Numbered from the stretch's first letter, positions 34,933 through 44,366 are shown. The stretch: 64,000 bases of DNA from Myxococcota bacterium (GCA_028277885.1 JANQFK010000045.1:25096-89095), one strand, 5' to 3'. Notes: generated from the letters alone by a model not told the origin. Translations and numbers: made by a program.

Positions 34933-36213
34933 ATGAGCGAGACCGTCGCAGCCAGCCCCCCGCCCTCCAAGGGCCAGGCCGGAGCCGATTCCCACTCGAT
35001 TCCCCTGGAGCGGATCGACGTCGCCGACTCCGAGCTGTTCGAGACCGACACGCTGTGGGGCTACTTCGAGCGCCTGCGCAGGGAGGACCCGGTCCACTAC
35101 TGCGCGCAGAGCGAGTTCGGACCCTACTGGTCGGTCACCCGGTACGACGACGTCGTCCACGTGGAGAAGCACCCCTAGATCTTCTCCTCGGCGCACAGCA
35201 TCGTGGTGGGCGACCCGGATCCGGGCTTCCCCCTCGAGGCGGGCTTCATCACCATGGACGGCCCGAGGCACGACGCCCACCGCAAGGTGGTCCAGCCCGT
35301 GGTGGCGCCGCGCAACCTGAAGCACCTCGAGCCGCTGATCCGCGAGCGCGTGAAGGAGATCCTCGACGGCCTGCCCGTGGGCGAGACCTTCGACTGGGTG
35401 GACCGCGTCTCCATCGAGCTCACCACCGGCATGCTCGCGACCCTCTTCGACTTCCCCTGGGAGGAGCGCCGCAAGCTCACCTTCTGGTCCGACATGGCGA
35501 CGGCGAGCCCCGAGATGGTCGGCTCCACCGGCACCACCGAGGCCGAGCGCGAGGCCGCGCTCATGCAGTGCCTCGAGTACTTCCAGAAGCTGTGGAAGGA
35601 GCGCGAGAGCCGGCCCGCCGGCGACCGCCTCGACTTCGTCACCTCCCTGGCCCAGGGCGAGGCCACCCGGGACCTGCCTCCCATGGAGTACCTCGGCACC
35701 CTGGTGCTGCTGATCGTGGGCGGCAACGACACCACGCGCAACTCGATCACGGGCGGCGTCCTGGCGCTCAACGAGAACCCGCAGGAGTACCAGAAGCTAC
35801 GCGACCACCCCGAGCTCGTCCCCAACATGGTGAGCGAGATGATCCGCTGGCAGACGCCGCTGGCCCACATGCGGCGCACCGCCACCCGGGATACGGAGCT
35901 CGGCGGCAAGCGGATCAAGAAGGGCGAGAAGGTGGTGATGTGGTACGTCTCGGCGAACCGCGACGAGACCGCGATCGAGCGCCCCGACGAGTTCCGGATC
36001 GACCGCCCCGACGCGCGCAAGCACCTCTCCTTCGGCCTGGGCGTCCACTTCTGCATGGGCAGCCGGCTCGCCGAGATGCAGCTCCGCGTCCTGTGGGAGG
36101 AGGTGCTCGCGCGCTTCCGCGAGGTGGAGGTGGTGGGCGAGCCCGTGCGGGTGCGCTCCAACTTCGTGAAGGGCTTCGAGCGGCTGCCGGTGCGCCTGCA
36201 CCCGTGGGCCTGA
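34933..36213 (+). pseudogene. Cytochrome P450 interrupted by an in-frame amber codon
   Basis: Two open segments (34933-35178 and 35179-36213) are in the same frame and together make a complete P450 of about 427 codons. A TAG at 35176-35178 (codon 82) lies between EKHP and IFSSAH, where the intact paralogue at 58383-59708 has a Gln-containing segment (DWQTFSSAH). All later motifs are present: GGNDTTRN, the K-helix EMIRW, and FGLGVHFCMG with Cys374 in full-length numbering. No frameshift is seen. This fits a recent nonsense change from CAG, GAG or AAG, a sequencing error, or translational readthrough. Confidence 0.85.
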
Positions 36214-36231
36214 GCGGCGCCGCCGCGGGTC

Positions 36232-37089
36232 TCAGGCGAGCAGGTGGAGCCCGCCGTCCACGTTCCGCACCTCGCCCGTCGCGGCGTTGCCCGGGTGGAG
36301 CAGGTGGGCCACCTCGAGGGCGAGCGCCTCGGGTGAGGCGTTGCCCAGGGGCGCCGACGCCTCGGCCCGCGCGACGGCCTCCCGGAGCCCCGGGATCGCG
36401 CCGCCCGCGCGCGAGTCGCCGTAGGGCGAGAAGCGCACCACGTTCACGCGGGCGCCGTGGGAGCGCCCGAGCTCGTAGGCGAGCTCGCGGCCGATGCGCT
36501 CGAGGGCCGCCTTTGCGACGGCGACGTTGCGGTAGGGGTGGGAGACGACGCGCTCGGCGCCGATGTAGCTGAGCGCCACCGCCGAGGCCCCGGCGGCGAG
36601 TCGCCCTCCGCGCACGAGCTCGCGGAGCAGCGCGACCAGCGAGTAGGCGGACACGTCCATGCACTCGAGGAACGCCTCGCGCGGCGTCTCCAGCAGGGGC
36701 ACGCTCTCGCCGGCGCGGATGGTGCGGTCGAAGGCCACGGAGTGGACGACGCCGTGGACCTCGAGCCCGCGCTCGGCGAGCGTCTCGACGAGGCGGGCCA
36801 GGCTGGCGTCGCTCGCCAGGTTGCAGGCGAGCCGCGGCACGTCGGGCCCGAGGTCGGTCTCCACCGTCTTGCAGAAGGTCTCGAAGCTGGTGCGCAGGTG
36901 GTCCCGGGCGCGCTCCGAGAGCGCGTCGTCCTCGTCGCCGGGGCCGAGCCCCGTGCAGATCGGGGTCGCGCCCTGGCGGGCGACCTCCTTCGCGATCGCC
37001 AGGGCGAGCGAGGCCCGATCGGCGATGCCGGTCACCAGCACGTTGCGTCCCGTCAAGCCGGGCGCGATGGGGGTTGCAGTCGTCGTCAT
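36232..37089 (-). CDS. FabI-like enoyl-ACP reductase (divergent SDR)
   Basis: The 285-residue protein has FabI features: LVTGIADRASLALAIA as the variant cofactor motif, HSVAF, and the catalytic pair Y-x6-K in HPYRNVAVAKAALE. GERVV-like AERVV precedes it. FabI reduces enoyl-ACP with NADH in fatty acid synthesis. The C-terminal GGLHLLA is shorter than in E. coli FabI. A specialised reductase linked to a lipid or secondary pathway is possible. It lies 30 nt downstream of dabA on the same strand. Confidence 0.82.
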   Translation of the reverse strand: MTTTATPIAPGLTGRNVLVTGIADRASLALAIAKEVARQGATPICTGLGPGDEDDALSERARDHLRTSFETFCKTVETDLGPDVPRLACNLASDASLARLVETLAERGLEVHGVVHSVAFDRTIRAGESVPLLETPREAFLECMDVSAYSLVALLRELVRGGRLAAGASAVALSYIGAERVVSHPYRNVAVAKAALERIGRELAYELGRSHGARVNVVRFSPYGDSRAGGAIPGLREAVARAEASAPLGNASPEALALEVAHLLHPGNAATGEVRNVDGGLHLLA

Positions 37090-37119
37090 GGCGGGCTCCT
37101 GGGGGCGTTCGGGGTGGGC

Positions 37120-39735
37120 TCAGGCGTCGAGGGAGACCGGCTGCCAGGGCTCGTCGCCGCCCTGGAAGCGATGGAAGCTCCCGGCCTCGGGGTCCCAGGC
37201 GATCAGGTGGATCCAGCCGTTCTCGAGGCTCCGCCGGACGTCGGCGTGGCCGTCGAGCACCGCCTCGATCCGCGAGCGCGGCGCCTCCACGATGGCGGTG
37301 AGGCGCATCGGCTCGTGGGCCAGCCCCTCGCCGTCGTGCACCGACTGCCAGGGCAGTCCGACCTGCAGGTCGCTGCGGTTGCCGAGCTGGACGCCGAGGC
37401 GGCCGACGACGTTGTGGAGGGTCTTGTCGCCGCTGCCGAACCGCTCGTTGTCCGTCGTCGAGGCGTAGTACTGGAGGTTGATCCAGCTCGCGACGACGAG
37501 CGGCGCCGTGAGGATCAGCTCCAGCACCGAGCCCTCGGGATCGGCGTCGGGGTCGTAGTCGTGCAGGAAGGCCCGGCCGCCGAGGTCGAGGCCCCGGGTG
37601 CGGTCGCGGCGCGCCGCCACGAAGGCGGCGTTGCCCGCCAGGCCCCACTCGGGCCGCACCTCCGACCAGTCCCGGGCGCGCCGGCCGAGCCGCCGGCCCG
37701 CGTCGCTGCCGAGGCGGGGTGCCCGCTCGTCGCGGGTGGCCGTGCAGGCGTCGTCGAGCCAGGCCTCGATGCGGTCGCGCAGCTCCGCGGGGAGGTCCTC
37801 CGCGTCGAGGAGCTCCACGACGTCGCGCGTCGTGTCGTGCAGTCCGGCCACGAAGCGGGTGTCCGCCGGGATCCGGATGCCCCGGGCCGCGAGCCCGGCG
37901 CGCACCTCGGGCGAGCCCAGCACGGCGGCGGCGATGCGCGCGTTCCCGTCGCCCCGGTGCCCGCCGCAGGCGCCGCAGTCGAGGCCCGAGGCGTAGGGGT
38001 TGTTGCTGGACAGGCTTCCGTGGCCGCAGAGCAGGACCACCTCGCCGAAGCCCTCGGTGAGGCCCATGTTGCGCAGCGCGCCCTCGGCGAGGTCGATGCG
38101 CTCCTCGAGGGCCAGGCCGAAGCCCTCGTCCGCTCCGGCCTCGACGGACGGCGCCAGTCGCTCGGCGGCGCGGTCCCCGAACAGGGCGCCCCCCTCGTGG
38201 ATCCGCGTCCAGCCGAGGCTGTCGCTCAGGAGCCGCAGGCCGAACAGGTGCCCGAGGGTCTCGACCAGCGGGTAGGCGCCCACGCTGAGCTTGCGCACGG
38301 CCGAGAAGCGCTCGTGGCGCTCTCGCGCGCGCCGCGACCGGGCCACCGCGTCCGAGCCGTCGCGCGCCTCCTCGCGCACGCGCCGCTCCGGCGCGATCAG
38401 CACGGGGCAGCGCGCCGCGCCCCGCTCGTCGCCGGCGTTCACGTACTCGACGGGGAACCCGAAGAAGCCCGCGAAGCCCACGGTCTGGATCGCGTCGGAC
38501 TGCGCCTCCAGGTGGCGGCGGAGCACCTCGGAGCGCACGTCGATGCAGAAGACCGCCTGGAGGGCGGGCCGCAGCCCCGAGCGGGCCGGGGCCTTGGCGG
38601 CATGGCCGGCGAGCCGGGGCAGGAGCCGGCCGCGGTAGCCGGCCTCGTAGGCGAGCTGCCAGACGACGCGCTGCTCCCACGCGTCGAGGCCCGCCTCGCC
38701 CGGCCCGCCCTCCCGGTGGGGCCGGCGATCCCGGGGGTGGGCCCGGCGATCCCGCTCCTCCGGCAGGGACCGGAGCCGGGGCCAGAGCAGGTGGCCGCAG
38801 CCCCCGAGCGCGTGGTCGAGCGCCCCGTCGAAGGCCAGGCGGATGGCGAGCAGGTGCACGAGCGAGTCGTCGCTCCCGCCCGTCAGCTCGGCCTCCCGCA
38901 CCTGCCACTGCACGTGGCCCGCCCAGCCCCCGATGGAGGCGAGCTCGCGGGTGAGGAGGTCGGCGTGCAGGCTCTCCGGGACGCCGAGCTGCTCGAGGAC
39001 GGCGGCGATCGCCTCGAACGGCTCCTCGGGGAGCCGCGCGACGTAGTCGCGGAAGCCCGTCAGCCCGCGCAGCTCGGGGTTGCGATCGATCCGGGCCGCC
39101 TCGCGCCAGGCCGGGTAGGGGGCGAGCTCCCGCCAGGGCTGCTTCCAGGCGGCCTGGCCGAGGTCGTAGCGGCCGGCGCACCACTTGGAGATCTCGTGGA
39201 CCACGAGGGTGTTCCAGGAGCCGGACTCGCTGCGGTCCACCGCCTCGGCGAGGGTCTCGACCCGGGCGCGGGGCGCGCCGCCCTCGGCACCGGCGAGGAG
39301 CGTCGCCAGCAGCTCCGCGGGGTCGGCGTCCGCGAGCTCCGGGCGGGCCAGCGTCTCGGCGGCGCCGGCGAGCGCATCGCGCAGGTCCCGCCCGCGGATC
39401 CGGCCCGAGCGGTGCTGCTCGCGGTAGAAGGAGAGCGGCATCAGCGCGCTCCCGTGGAGCAGGCGATCCACCTCGCGAACCGCATCGGCGTAGGGAAGCT
39501 CGGTGAAGCCCATGAAGGCGTTCACCGCGACGAAGTTCCGGAGCGGCCAGAGGGGCGCGATGCGTCGGCTCGCGACGGCGATCGCCTGCTCGAGGGCGTC
39601 CGCGGGGTCCGCCGGGAGGGCGTCGGCGCGGATCGGGACGACCGCGGCCGCGCCCGCCGGGCGGGTCCACGCTTCGGACGCGTCGGACGCGCCGGACACG
39701 AGATCGGAGGGGCGGGGATCGGCGCTCATGCTCAT
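37120..39735 (-). CDS. dabA: Inorganic carbon transporter subunit DabA (DUF2309/UPF0753)
   Basis: The 871-residue protein matches DabA. PLWPLRNFVAVNAFMG is near the start. The zinc site is CID (Cys397, Asp399), His572 in LLCGHGS and Cys587 in GLDCGACGG. The spacing equals that of the studied Halothiobacillus DabA within two residues. DabA is proposed to be a vectorial carbonic anhydrase-like subunit that converts CO2 to bicarbonate inside the cell, powered by DabB. Its ATG overlaps the dabB stop as ATGA (39732-39735). Confidence 0.93.
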   Translation of the reverse strand: MSMSADPRPSDLVSGASDASEAWTRPAGAAAVVPIRADALPADPADALEQAIAVASRRIAPLWPLRNFVAVNAFMGFTELPYADAVREVDRLLHGSALMPLSFYREQHRSGRIRGRDLRDALAGAAETLARPELADADPAELLATLLAGAEGGAPRARVETLAEAVDRSESGSWNTLVVHEISKWCAGRYDLGQAAWKQPWRELAPYPAWREAARIDRNPELRGLTGFRDYVARLPEEPFEAIAAVLEQLGVPESLHADLLTRELASIGGWAGHVQWQVREAELTGGSDDSLVHLLAIRLAFDGALDHALGGCGHLLWPRLRSLPEERDRRAHPRDRRPHREGGPGEAGLDAWEQRVVWQLAYEAGYRGRLLPRLAGHAAKAPARSGLRPALQAVFCIDVRSEVLRRHLEAQSDAIQTVGFAGFFGFPVEYVNAGDERGAARCPVLIAPERRVREEARDGSDAVARSRRARERHERFSAVRKLSVGAYPLVETLGHLFGLRLLSDSLGWTRIHEGGALFGDRAAERLAPSVEAGADEGFGLALEERIDLAEGALRNMGLTEGFGEVVLLCGHGSLSSNNPYASGLDCGACGGHRGDGNARIAAAVLGSPEVRAGLAARGIRIPADTRFVAGLHDTTRDVVELLDAEDLPAELRDRIEAWLDDACTATRDERAPRLGSDAGRRLGRRARDWSEVRPEWGLAGNAAFVAARRDRTRGLDLGGRAFLHDYDPDADPEGSVLELILTAPLVVASWINLQYYASTTDNERFGSGDKTLHNVVGRLGVQLGNRSDLQVGLPWQSVHDGEGLAHEPMRLTAIVEAPRSRIEAVLDGHADVRRSLENGWIHLIAWDPEAGSFHRFQGGDEPWQPVSLDA

Positions 39736-41306
39736 CGGCTGGCTCCTTCAGTCCGCGGCAGCGCCCACAGGCGCTCCACGAGGCGGTTCTGGATGGTTCC
39801 CAGGTAGAAGCCCTGGCTCGCGTGCACATAGGCGCTGCGGGCGAAGGGGCTCGAAGGGTCGGCAGCGAGGCGCTGCTGCACCGCGAAGGCGATGCCGAAG
39901 AGCGCGACCAGCACCAGGCCCGCCGCGCCCCAGCCCACCGGCGGGATGGTGGCGGCCGACGGGATCGCGCCGGCGAGGACGTGCTCGAAGAGGGCGACGC
40001 CGCCGAAGTAGGCCACGGCCACGGCGGCGGCGATCGCTGCGGAGCTCGCGAGCGGTCGCAAGCCGGCCTCGGCATTCGTCAGCAGCAGCTGGGCGGTGGC
40101 CAGGGCGAGGATGGCTCCCAGGACCGGCAGCCCCGGCTTGGCCGCGGGCTCGACGCCGAGCAGCGTGGCCACCGCGGCCACGACCGCGACGCCGGCCGCC
40201 ACGGCGAGGGCGAGGCCGAGGGGACCGACCCGCCGCGCCGCGGCGCGCGGGGCCGCGCCCGGCACCTCGGTTGCGACGACGGAGCCCGAGGCCAGGAAGG
40301 CGTGCGCCTTGTAGAAGGCGTGGCCCACCATGTGGAGCGCCGCCGCGGCGAAGGCGCCCAGCCCGCACTGCAGCATCATGAAGCCCATCTGGGCGACCGT
40401 GGAGTAGGCGTACTTCCGCTTGACGTCGGACTGGGCCAGCATCGCCACGGAGCCCAGCAGCGCGGTGACGGCGCCTCCCAGCGCGAGCGGCACCAGCACG
40501 CCGGGTGCCGCGGCCAGCAGGGGGCTCATCCGGATCAGCAGGAAGCCTCCGGCGTTGATGACCCCCGCGTGCATCAGCGCGGACACCGGCGTGGGCGTCT
40601 CGAGGGAGTCGGGCAGCCAGGTGTGGAAGGGGAACTGGGCGGACTTGGTCATGGCCCCGAGCACCAGCAGCAGGGCGATGGGGAAGAGCTCCGCCTGGGA
40701 GGCGCCGCCGAGGCGCGGGAAGATCTCCGCGAACTCGAGGGACCCGAAGCGGAGCGCCACCAGGGCGAAGGCGACCAGCAGCATCACGTCGCCGAGCCGG
40801 CTGATCAGGAACTTCTTCCGGGCGGCCAGCAGGGCGGCGGGGCGCTCGCGGCGGTGGGTCAGCAGCCGGTGGAGGCCGTGGCTCGTGCCGATCCAGCCGA
40901 GCAGCAGCATGGCGAGGTTGTTGGAGACGATGAGGACCAGGACGGCGCTCAGGGTGTAGGCGAGCCAGCGGCAGAAGCGGGCCTGCTCCGGGTCGCCGTC
41001 CAGGTACCGGACCGTGTAGCGCGCCACCGCGGCGCCGATCGCCGTCACGGTGAGCAGCATCGCGCTGCTGAGCCCATCCACCTGCGCGCCGAGGAAGGGG
41101 CCCAGGGCGAGGCTCGCGGGGCCGTGGAGGGCGTGGAGCGCGACGGTGGCGAGGGCCAGCCCGAGGGCGGCCAGCGCGCTCGCCGCGGTGACCTCCCGCG
41201 CCGCCTGGGCGTCGAGGCCGAGGATCCGCGAGGCCACGTGGCCCGCGAGGCCGGGGACGGAGGCGGCGGCGAGGGCGGTGAGGGCGCTGGCGGTCGTGGC
41301 TTCCAT
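39732..41306 (-). CDS. dabB: DabB, NuoL/MrpA-like proton channel subunit of the DabAB carbon transporter
   Basis: The 524-residue protein has about 13-14 transmembrane helices and NuoL-family signatures (HTWLPDSLETPTPVSALMHAG, KRKYAYSTVAQMG, GHAFYKAHAFLASG). Paired with DabA it should couple cation or proton flow to carbon uptake. A GGAGGA ribosome site precedes the ATG. Transcription probably starts in the AT-rich region around 41350-41390. Confidence 0.93.
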   Translation of the reverse strand: MEATTASALTALAAASVPGLAGHVASRILGLDAQAAREVTAASALAALGLALATVALHALHGPASLALGPFLGAQVDGLSSAMLLTVTAIGAAVARYTVRYLDGDPEQARFCRWLAYTLSAVLVLIVSNNLAMLLLGWIGTSHGLHRLLTHRRERPAALLAARKKFLISRLGDVMLLVAFALVALRFGSLEFAEIFPRLGGASQAELFPIALLLVLGAMTKSAQFPFHTWLPDSLETPTPVSALMHAGVINAGGFLLIRMSPLLAAAPGVLVPLALGGAVTALLGSVAMLAQSDVKRKYAYSTVAQMGFMMLQCGLGAFAAAALHMVGHAFYKAHAFLASGSVVATEVPGAAPRAAARRVGPLGLALAVAAGVAVVAAVATLLGVEPAAKPGLPVLGAILALATAQLLLTNAEAGLRPLASSAAIAAAVAVAYFGGVALFEHVLAGAIPSAATIPPVGWGAAGLVLVALFGIAFAVQQRLAADPSSPFARSAYVHASQGFYLGTIQNRLVERLWALPRTEGASR

Positions 41307-41340
41307 CGGGGCTCCTCCGGCGGCCCCGGGCGCCGGGGCG

Positions 41341-41486
41341 GTGACGACGACGCAATTAAATACATGAAATACATTTCGTCAAGTGGGAGACACGAAAAAA
41401 ATCGACAAAGGCGGTTTTTCGGGGTAGACACCGTTGACATGAAATTGGTGTCGTGTAATAAACCGCCTGTAGCCGGAGGAGAGCCG
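41341..41486. promoter_or_regulatory. AT-rich divergent promoter region between dabBA and the carbonic-anhydrase-like/purEK operon
   Basis: This is the most AT-rich stretch in the window. Rightward, TTGACA (41434-41439) is followed 14 bp later by TGTAAT, or 16 bp later by TAATAA. Leftward, TTGACG (complement of 41376-41381) is followed by TTTAAT after 16 bp. GACACC (41427-41432) and GGTGTC (41447-41452) form an inverted repeat around the rightward promoter. A 9-bp inverted pair AGGCGGTTT/AAACCGCCT lies at 41409-41417 and 41460-41468. AAATACAT occurs twice. Shared control of both operons is likely. Confidence 0.6.
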
Positions 41487-41699
41487 ATGACCGAGCTGAC
41501 CCTGCTGACGAATCCGGAGCCCCGGAGCGGGCGACCCCCGCGGGGGAGGCTTCCCCGGGCGCTCCGGGAGCGCGTCCGGCGCCTCGGAGCCCGCCTGCGG
41601 GGGGAGCCCCGACCCCTCCGTGCGGCGCCGCCGAGCCCGCAGGGCTCCCAGGACCCGATCCGCTCGCTGATCGATCCCCGCGACATCTACCTGGCCTAG
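41487..41699 (+). CDS. Small basic protein of unknown function
   Basis: A 70-residue open frame starting at ATG with a strong GGAGGAG ribosome site. The middle is rich in Arg and Pro, and the C-terminus ends in [15 protein letters not shown], which looks like a short peptide docking motif. It lies directly downstream of the promoter region and 20 nt before the carbonic-anhydrase-like gene, so it is probably translated. I do not recognise the family. Confidence 0.6.
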   Translation: MTELTLLTNPEPRSGRPPRGRLPRALRERVRRLGARLRGEPRPLRAAPPSPQGSQDPIRSLIDPRDIYLA

Positions 41700-41719
41700 C
41701 GGCCTAGGAGGAGGAACCC

Positions 41720-42262
41720 GTGTCCACCGCCACTCTCGTACCGCTCGCCAAGGGCCGCCACGTCTACGATCTCGAGGCCCAGGCCCGGGCCTTCGGCGCC
41801 TCCGCACCGCAGCGACTGCTGGTGTGCTGCTCCGAGCCCGACCCCTCCGGGCTTCCGGACTGGGAGCGCGCGCTCGCCCCGGCGTTCTGCCTCCGCAGCC
41901 CGGGCGCCTCGCTGGAGGATCTCGGCCTGCACGAGGCGCTCCGCCACGCCGTACTCGACCTCGGCGTGCGGGAGCTCGTGCTGGTGCTGCACTCGCGCTG
42001 CTCCCACGTGGTCGCCCCGCCGAGCCCCCAGGAGGTCGCGCGCGAGCGGGGCCTGCCCTTCATGGAGCGCCTGGTGGCGAACCGGCGGAGGGCGGAGCAC
42101 CAGCTCGCGGCCGCCCGGGAGGCGGTGCGCGATGCGATCCGCTCCCTCGACAAGGACCCGGTGCTGCGCGGCGTGGAGAGCCTGGGCCTGGTCGCGATCG
42201 CGGAGAGCGGCGCGCTGCTGGCCTACGACTCCGCCCGCGACGACTTCGAGCCCCTTTCGTGA
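41720..42262 (+). CDS. Beta-carbonic anhydrase-like protein with altered active site
   Basis: The 180-residue protein resembles beta-carbonic anhydrase. Putative Zn ligands Cys37, His91 and Cys94 have the right spacing (VCCSEPD and LHSRCSHV). The Asp-Arg dyad of the CxDxR motif is replaced: C37-S-E39-P-D41. The enzyme may be inactive or serve as a sensor or scaffold. GTG start with AGGAGGAGG upstream. It overlaps purE by GTGA. Its position opposite dabBA suggests a role in inorganic carbon handling. Confidence 0.65.
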   Translation: MSTATLVPLAKGRHVYDLEAQARAFGASAPQRLLVCCSEPDPSGLPDWERALAPAFCLRSPGASLEDLGLHEALRHAVLDLGVRELVLVLHSRCSHVVAPPSPQEVARERGLPFMERLVANRRRAEHQLAAAREAVRDAIRSLDKDPVLRGVESLGLVAIAESGALLAYDSARDDFEPLS

Positions 42263-42813
42263 GCGCGTTCCAGCACTACGGCTCGGTCCTCGACCACCCC
42301 GCGCCGGGGCCCGTCGGGGTCGTGATGGGCTCGACCTCGGACTGGTCCACGATGCGCCACGCGACGCGCACCCTCGAGACCCTGGGCGTGACCTACGAGG
42401 CGCGCGTCGTCTCGGCCCACCGCACCCCCGACCTGCTGTTCGCCTATGCGGAGTCCGCGCCGCGCCGGGGCATCGAGATCATCCTGGCCGGGGCGGGAGG
42501 CTCGGCGCACCTGCCGGGCATGGTCGCGGCGAAGACGTGGCTGCCGGTGCTCGGCGTGCCCGTCCAGAGCGCGGCCCTCGGCGGCATCGACTCGCTGCTC
42601 TCGATCGTGCAGATGCCCGCCGGCGTGGCCGTCGGAACCCTCGCCATCGGTCGGGCCGGAGCCGTCAACGCGGCGCTGCTCGCCGCCTCCATGCTGGCCG
42701 TCCGCGACCCGGAGGTGCGCACCGCGGTGGAGGCGTTCCGGGCCGAGCAGACGAGCGCGGTGCTCGAGCGGTCCCAGCCCGGAGTCCTGGAGGCAGAGGA
42801 GGCGTCCCCGTGA
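42259..42813 (+). CDS. purE: 5-(carboxyamino)imidazole ribonucleotide mutase PurE (class I)
   Basis: The 184-residue protein has the class I PurE motifs [33 protein letters not shown] and GTLAIG. It interconverts N5-CAIR and CAIR in purine synthesis. The GTG start overlaps the previous stop (42259-42262), which puts about 20 extra residues before the core. Its own TGA overlaps the purK GTG as GTGA. Confidence 0.95.
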   Translation: MSAFQHYGSVLDHPAPGPVGVVMGSTSDWSTMRHATRTLETLGVTYEARVVSAHRTPDLLFAYAESAPRRGIEIILAGAGGSAHLPGMVAAKTWLPVLGVPVQSAALGGIDSLLSIVQMPAGVAVGTLAIGRAGAVNAALLAASMLAVRDPEVRTAVEAFRAEQTSAVLERSQPGVLEAEEASP

Positions 42814-44003
42814 AGATCGGAATCCTCGGTGGCGGCCAGCTCGGCCGCATGCTCGCACTGGAAGCCCATCGCCTGAACCTGTCCCCGCTGGTCCTGGACC
42901 CGAAGCCGGACTGCGCCGCGGCGGCCGTGGCGAAGACCCTCGCCGCCGACTGGGGCGATCCGACCGCGCTGGCGGAGCTCGCAGGCTGCGACGTGGTCAC
43001 CTACGAGTTCGAGAACGTGCCCGCCACGGTGGCGAGCTGGCTGGCCGAGCGGGTCGCGGTGCGGCCGGGCCCCGAGGCCCTGCGCCAGACCGGCGACCGC
43101 CTGCTGGAGAAGCAGCTGCTTCGGAGCCTCGGCATCCCCACCGCGCGCTTCCGGTCCGTCGGCTCCGAGGCCGAGCTCCGCGCCGCGGTCGCCGAGCTCG
43201 GGCTGCCGGCGGTGCTCAAGACGCGGCGCCTGGGCTACGACGGGCGGGGCCAGCGCGTGCTGCGCACGCCCCAGGACCTCGCCGGCGCCTGGCGGCAGCT
43301 GGGAGGCAGCCCGCTGATCCTCGAGGAGTTCGTGGACTTCGACCGCGAGGCGTCGCTCCTCGCCGTGCGCGCCGCCGACGGCGCGGTGCGCTTCTGGGCG
43401 GCGACCGAGAACCGCCACGTGGACGGCATCCTGCGGATCTCCCGGGCGCCGGCGCCGGAGGTCGCGCCGGCCTCCCTGGAGCGTGCCAAGCGCTGGATGA
43501 AGGGCCTGCTCGTGCACCTCGACTACGTGGGCGTGGCGGCCGTCGAGTTCTTCGTCCAGGGAGACGAGTGGATCGCCAACGAGGTGGCGTGCCGCGTCCA
43601 CAACTCCGGCCACTGGACCCTCGACGGCGCGGCCACGAGCCAGTTCGAGAACCACCTGCGCGCGGTCGCGGGGCTTCCGCTGGGCTCGACCCGCCGGACC
43701 GAGCCGAGCGTCATGGTGAACCTGATCGGCACCCGGCCCGCCCCCGGCGCGGTGCTGGAGACGCCCGGGGCCCGCCTGCACGACTACGGCAAGTCCCCCG
43801 CGCCCGGGCGCAAGCTGGGGCACGTGAACCTGACCGCGCCCACGGCCGTGGAGGCCGAGCACAAGCTCGCGCTGCTGGCCCGGCGCCTGCGGGACCCCGC
43901 GCTCGAGCGTGCCCTCCACTCGCCGTGGCTCTCGCCCTGGGAGGCCGAGCCGGAGCGGCAGGCCGGGCGACCCGCGGCAGCGGCGGAGCCGGCTCGCGCC
44001 TAG
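42810..44003 (+). CDS. purK: N5-carboxyaminoimidazole ribonucleotide synthase PurK
   Basis: The 397-residue ATP-grasp enzyme starts [15 protein letters not shown], contains ENV and [11 protein letters not shown], and ends the active region with [15 protein letters not shown]. PurK uses ATP and bicarbonate to carboxylate AIR, so it is a direct bicarbonate consumer beside DabAB. It is translationally coupled to purE and converges with a small regulator gene. Confidence 0.95.
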   Translation: MKIGILGGGQLGRMLALEAHRLNLSPLVLDPKPDCAAAAVAKTLAADWGDPTALAELAGCDVVTYEFENVPATVASWLAERVAVRPGPEALRQTGDRLLEKQLLRSLGIPTARFRSVGSEAELRAAVAELGLPAVLKTRRLGYDGRGQRVLRTPQDLAGAWRQLGGSPLILEEFVDFDREASLLAVRAADGAVRFWAATENRHVDGILRISRAPAPEVAPASLERAKRWMKGLLVHLDYVGVAAVEFFVQGDEWIANEVACRVHNSGHWTLDGAATSQFENHLRAVAGLPLGSTRRTEPSVMVNLIGTRPAPGAVLETPGARLHDYGKSPAPGRKLGHVNLTAPTAVEAEHKLALLARRLRDPALERALHSPWLSPWEAEPERQAGRPAAAAEPARA

Positions 44004-44009
44004 GCGGCC

Positions 44010-44366
44010 TCAGCTCCCGCGCGACTCCACCATGTCGATCAGGTCCCCGATCTTGCAGTGGGCCTCGATGGGGTGCCGGAGGGGCGCCGAGGTGCGGAAG
44101 CGGTACTCGTTGCGCAGGCCGCGGCGCTCCCGGCGCACGTAGCCGGCCTCCTCGAGCTCGCCGATGATGCGCTGGACCGAGCGCTCCGTGATGCCGACCC
44201 GGGTCGCGACCTCGCGCAGGGTCAGCTGCGGATCCTGGTGCAGGCAGATGAGCACGTGGCTGTGGTTCGACAGGAACGTCCACTTCGCCTCGGGCTCGGC
44301 CGCGGCGCTGCTGCGGGGCCGGCCGGCGGCCGGGGATCGCTTGCGGGTACGGGCGCGCGCCGCCAC
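44010..44366 (-). CDS. Small winged-helix transcriptional regulator (MarR-like)
   Basis: A 118-residue DNA-binding protein. SNHSHVLICLHQDPQ, then LTLREVATRVGITERSVQRIIGEL, is a clear winged helix-turn-helix, followed by the wing VRRERRGLRNEYRF. A basic, Ala-rich N-terminal tail precedes it. I chose the GTG at 44366, which has GGAGGA 7 nt upstream; the frame stays open to 44516. Targets are unknown. Confidence 0.82.
   Translation of the reverse strand: MAARARTRKRSPAAGRPRSSAAAEPEAKWTFLSNHSHVLICLHQDPQLTLREVATRVGITERSVQRIIGELEEAGYVRRERRGLRNEYRFRTSAPLRHPIEAHCKIGDLIDMVESRGS

Noticed and set aside
35176..35178. Pyrrolysine or other recoding at the amber codon
   Set aside because: P450s are not known to contain pyrrolysine, and no PYLIS-like element or pyl genes are seen. 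Nonsense mutation or sequencing error is simpler.
36232..37089. Assigning this gene the symbol fabI
   Set aside because: Motifs fit FabI, but the context and short C-terminus leave a specialised reductase possible, so no symbol is given.
41345..41380. Doubled AAATACAT near dabB as a CRISPR or iteron array
   Set aside because: Only two short copies exist and there are no spacers; it is more consistent with promoter or operator sequence.
41824..42300. Long open frame extending purE upstream through the carbonic-anhydrase-like gene
   Set aside because: The extension is out of frame with a recognisable protein and has low-complexity Arg/Ala content; the GTGA overlap at 42259 is the proper start.
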